DNA of 64,000 nucleotides from CAYQVO01 sp964421085 (GTDB lineage Bacteria; Bdellovibrionota_C; UBA2361; CAYQVO01). The translations under genes and the position numbers were made by a program. Below, in pieces: positions 62,107 through 64,000 of this stretch (position 1 is the first letter of the stretch; each line of letters opens with the position of its first letter). The stretch lies in assembly GCA_964421085.1 (NCBI GenBank), contig CAYQVO010000016.1:4206-68205 (forward strand). The letters are read 5' to 3'. The notes under the pieces are model-generated. The model saw only the letters and a program-made list of their open reading frames with translations. It was not told the DNA's origin and ran no database searches.

Positions 62107-62823
62107 ATGAGTCTTTTGCTGAGGAAGGTCGATCTATTTGACTTTGCTGATGAACCCGTGTCATCCCGTGTCGCGGCGCATCATCTTCATCTCGTCAGGA
62201 AGCATTCCCCGGTGTCTGCTGATCTCAGAGCCGATCCGCACACAGCGGGAAGAAGAGTTTTCGATATCTGCTTCGCTCTTGCGGGACTCACATTCACCTT
62301 TCCACTGATGTGCGCTGTCGCTGCCGCGATAAAAGCGACTTCCCCTGGCCCGGTTTTTCTCCGTCAAAAACGGCTCACACTTCACGGCCGCGAGTTCACA
62401 CTTCTCAAATTTCGCACGATGAATGCCGATGCCGAGGCAGAGAGCGGAGCCGTGCTCGCAGTCGAGCAGGACCCCAGAGTAACAGCGGTCGGCCGTTTTC
62501 TCAGAAAGACTCGTATTGATGAAATTCCGCAGTTGTGGAACGTCCTGCTGGGCGAGATGACCATCGTTGGTCCGCGTCCTGAAAGGCCGGAAATTGCGGC
62601 GATGATGTCGCGATTCATGCGGCAGTTCTCGAGACGTCTTCAGGTGAAAGCCGGAATTACAGGGCTCGCTCAGATCGAGAACGGATATGTGAGCTGTGTC
62701 CAGAGTTACCGCCGAAAGCTGGCACTGGATCTCCTGTACATAAGGAAACGATCGCCCATGCTCGACCTTGCAATCATGTCGCGCACAGTCGGTGTTGTTC
62801 TGCTGGGAAAGGGGGCGCGGTAA
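62107..62823 (+). CDS. Priming sugar-phosphate transferase (bacterial sugar transferase, WbaP/PglC C-terminal type)
   Basis: The 238-residue protein contains one membrane-entering helix (FDICFALAGLTFTFPLMCAV) and the conserved sugar-transferase core SPGPVFLRQKRLTLHGREFT, LLKFRTMNADAE, VGRFLRKTRIDEIPQLWNVL and GEMTIVGPRPERPEI. It transfers a sugar phosphate from UDP-sugar to undecaprenyl phosphate, starting the polymer repeat unit. It has the small PglC-like form, with no extra N-terminal membrane domain. The gene begins 96 bases after the Wzc-like gene with aaaaggagg upstream of ATG 62107, and is followed immediately by a GT4 gene. Confidence 0.93.
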   Translation: MSLLLRKVDLFDFADEPVSSRVAAHHLHLVRKHSPVSADLRADPHTAGRRVFDICFALAGLTFTFPLMCAVAAAIKATSPGPVFLRQKRLTLHGREFTLLKFRTMNADAEAESGAVLAVEQDPRVTAVGRFLRKTRIDEIPQLWNVLLGEMTIVGPRPERPEIAAMMSRFMRQFSRRLQVKAGITGLAQIENGYVSCVQSYRRKLALDLLYIRKRSPMLDLAIMSRTVGVVLLGKGAR

Positions 62824-62826
62824 GAA

Positions 62827-63951
62827 GTGGAGAAGCTGGACAAACCCGTTACGGCGATTGTCTATAACACCGGCTGGTACATCTACAATTTTAGATGCCG
62901 TCTTATAGCGGAACTTCGGGCCCGCGGGCATGAAGTGTGTGTAATCTGCCCATGGGATTCATATGTCGAGAAGCTGAAAGCGCTCGGCGTGCAGTATCTT
63001 CCCATCAGAATGAATCCTCCCGGCACAAGTCCCCTCGAAGAGTTGATGACTATTGCGTCGCTTTTCAGAGCGCTTGCGAAGCTCAGGCCCGACTATGTGC
63101 TTTCTTTCACAATCAAGTGCAATCTTTACACGGGCCTCTGTCGCAGTCTTCTCGGATTTACTCAGATTGCCAATGTATCAGGGCTGGGCCAGGCATTTGA
63201 GCACGACGGATTTCTCCAGAAGGTCGCATGCAGGCTCTACAAAATAGCGTTGAGAAGATGCACGCGCGTATTTTTCCAGAATCAGGAAGACTTCAAGACA
63301 TGCACAGGCAGAGGGCTCATTCCTTTTGCCGCATCGCGGTTACTGCCGGGATCCGGCGTGGACCTCGACCTTTTCCGGCCCTCTGACATGCGGGCTGATT
63401 CACATCCGCGCAGATTTCTCATCTTTGGAAGGCTGCTTCCGAAGAAGGGTTTCTACGAGTTTATCGAGGCAGCAAGAGTTCTCAAGATGCAGTTCGGTGA
63501 CGCTGTGGAGTTCTGGGTGCTCGGGGCGGAAGATCCGAAAAGACCCGAATCGGTTGAACTTCGCCGGCGGATCGAGATGGCGCATGCTGAAGGTGATATT
63601 CTCTTCTTTTCATTTATCGACGATGTCCGTCCAATCCTGAACGCCGTAGATGTGGTAGTCCTTCCCTCGACTTACAACGAAGGGGTTCCCCGTTCGCTTC
63701 TGGAAGGTCTTGCATCGGGCAAACCTGTAATCACCACTGACTGGCGGGGTTGCCGGGAAACCGTCCGGAACGGCGAGAACGGATATCTGATTCCTGCAGG
63801 CAGCTTAACGCGCCTGATTGAGGCAATGGAGGCTCTTTATCTCGCACCTCTGTCGAAACTTCGCCAAATGGGAATGATGAGCCGCCGGATTGCTGAGACC
63901 TGCTTCGATGAGAAGCTGGTGATCAATTCGTATCTCAGGGCGGTCTCCTGA
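62827..63951 (+). CDS. Glycosyltransferase family 4
   Basis: The 374-residue GT-B enzyme has the N-terminal Rossmann half (AIVYNTGWYIYNFRCRLIAE, HEVCVICPW, NVSGLGQAFEHDG) and a C-terminal donor domain with FLIFGRLLPKKGFYEFIEAA and PSTYNEGVPRSLLEGLASGK (EGVPRSLLEG carries the two Glu of the EX7E motif). The donor sugar is unknown. The start is a GTG 3 bases after the previous stop. It is the last visible gene of the polysaccharide run, before an inverted repeat at the right edge. Confidence 0.92.
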   Translation: MEKLDKPVTAIVYNTGWYIYNFRCRLIAELRARGHEVCVICPWDSYVEKLKALGVQYLPIRMNPPGTSPLEELMTIASLFRALAKLRPDYVLSFTIKCNLYTGLCRSLLGFTQIANVSGLGQAFEHDGFLQKVACRLYKIALRRCTRVFFQNQEDFKTCTGRGLIPFAASRLLPGSGVDLDLFRPSDMRADSHPRRFLIFGRLLPKKGFYEFIEAARVLKMQFGDAVEFWVLGAEDPKRPESVELRRRIEMAHAEGDILFFSFIDDVRPILNAVDVVVLPSTYNEGVPRSLLEGLASGKPVITTDWRGCRETVRNGENGYLIPAGSLTRLIEAMEALYLAPLSKLRQMGMMSRRIAETCFDEKLVINSYLRAVS

Positions 63952-63972
63952 AGCGCGCATCGCACTGAAAAA

Positions 63973-64000
63973 TAGTGCCGGAATAAAATTCCCGGCACTA
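63973..64000. terminator. Inverted repeat at the right edge, probable terminator
   Basis: tagtgccgg (63973-63981) and ccggcacta (63992-64000) form a 9-base stem with a 10-base loop and reach the last base of the window, 22 bases after the GT4 stop. The A-run before it (gaaaaa) would give a U-tract on the minus strand; the plus-strand U-tract is outside the window. Probably a terminator between convergent genes. Confidence 0.65.

Noticed and set aside
1..64000. CRISPR array, insertion sequences, prophage, integron or attachment sites
   Set aside because: No regular direct repeats with spacers, no transposase or integrase frames and no tRNA-flanked repeat were seen.

Overview
The window looks like a chromosomal contig from an uncultured Gram-negative (diderm) bacterium. 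The support is outer-membrane and envelope genes: an OprP-like porin, a Wza-like export lipoprotein, several lipobox proteins and a non-flagellar type III secretion (T3SS) ring lipoprotein. Base composition is moderately GC-rich throughout. I see no transposases, phage genes, CRISPR arrays, rRNA or tRNA. A 10-N gap at 54179-54188 shows this is a draft assembly. I cannot fix the phylum from sequence alone.

Layout: 0-9.4 kb holds mixed housekeeping genes on both strands: argC N-terminus, a DUF4112 protein, a sodium:solute symporter, a YhaO/YhaN-like nuclease/ATPase pair, a possible phosphodiester glycosidase and an M32 carboxypeptidase. 9.5-15.7 kb is a compact partial T3SS locus: a FliA-like sigma factor, SctJ, SctQ, a small alpha-helical protein, SctV, a TPR lipoprotein and a small basic protein, with one methyltransferase gene inserted on the opposite strand. 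A divergent YchF-like GTPase follows. 16.9-20.7 kb is a B12-dependent ribonucleotide reductase with a well-formed pair of NrdR-type boxes upstream. 20.7-22.3 kb holds a receiver/HisKA protein and an ECF sigma factor. 22.4-25.4 kb encodes a flippase-like membrane protein, a divergent lipoprotein/FlgO-like pair and a small membrane protein.

25.7-29.3 kb is a five-gene run of two proteins I cannot identify, a Cys-rich possible glycan protein, a cupin and a HAD phosphatase, facing a GT2 glycosyltransferase. 30.1-32.4 kb is a NodU-type carbamoyltransferase with its SxtJ-family partner. Then come a PurB-like lyase with an unusual signature loop, a porin, and a 2,933-residue cyclic beta-1,2-glucan synthase (35.4-44.2 kb). 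44.3-49.4 kb is a minus-strand run: ettA, murF, purE, a tiny gene, and a ParA-type ATPase. 49.5-57.4 kb holds a DUF362 ferredoxin, prmC-rsmG, a lipoprotein, a fused RdgB-IMPDH-like protein, murA with Asp at the fosfomycin-target position, and an Hda-like ATPase. 57.4-64 kb is exopolysaccharide machinery: UDP-glucuronate epimerase, Wza, a Wzc-like kinase, a priming sugar transferase and a GT4 glycosyltransferase.

The strongest candidates for something new are the RdgB-IMPDH fusion, the small sigma-linked T3SS locus with its 100-residue possible rod/needle protein, and the unidentified 25.7-28.6 kb gene run. Start sites were chosen from Shine-Dalgarno spacing and family alignment from memory; no database search was possible.
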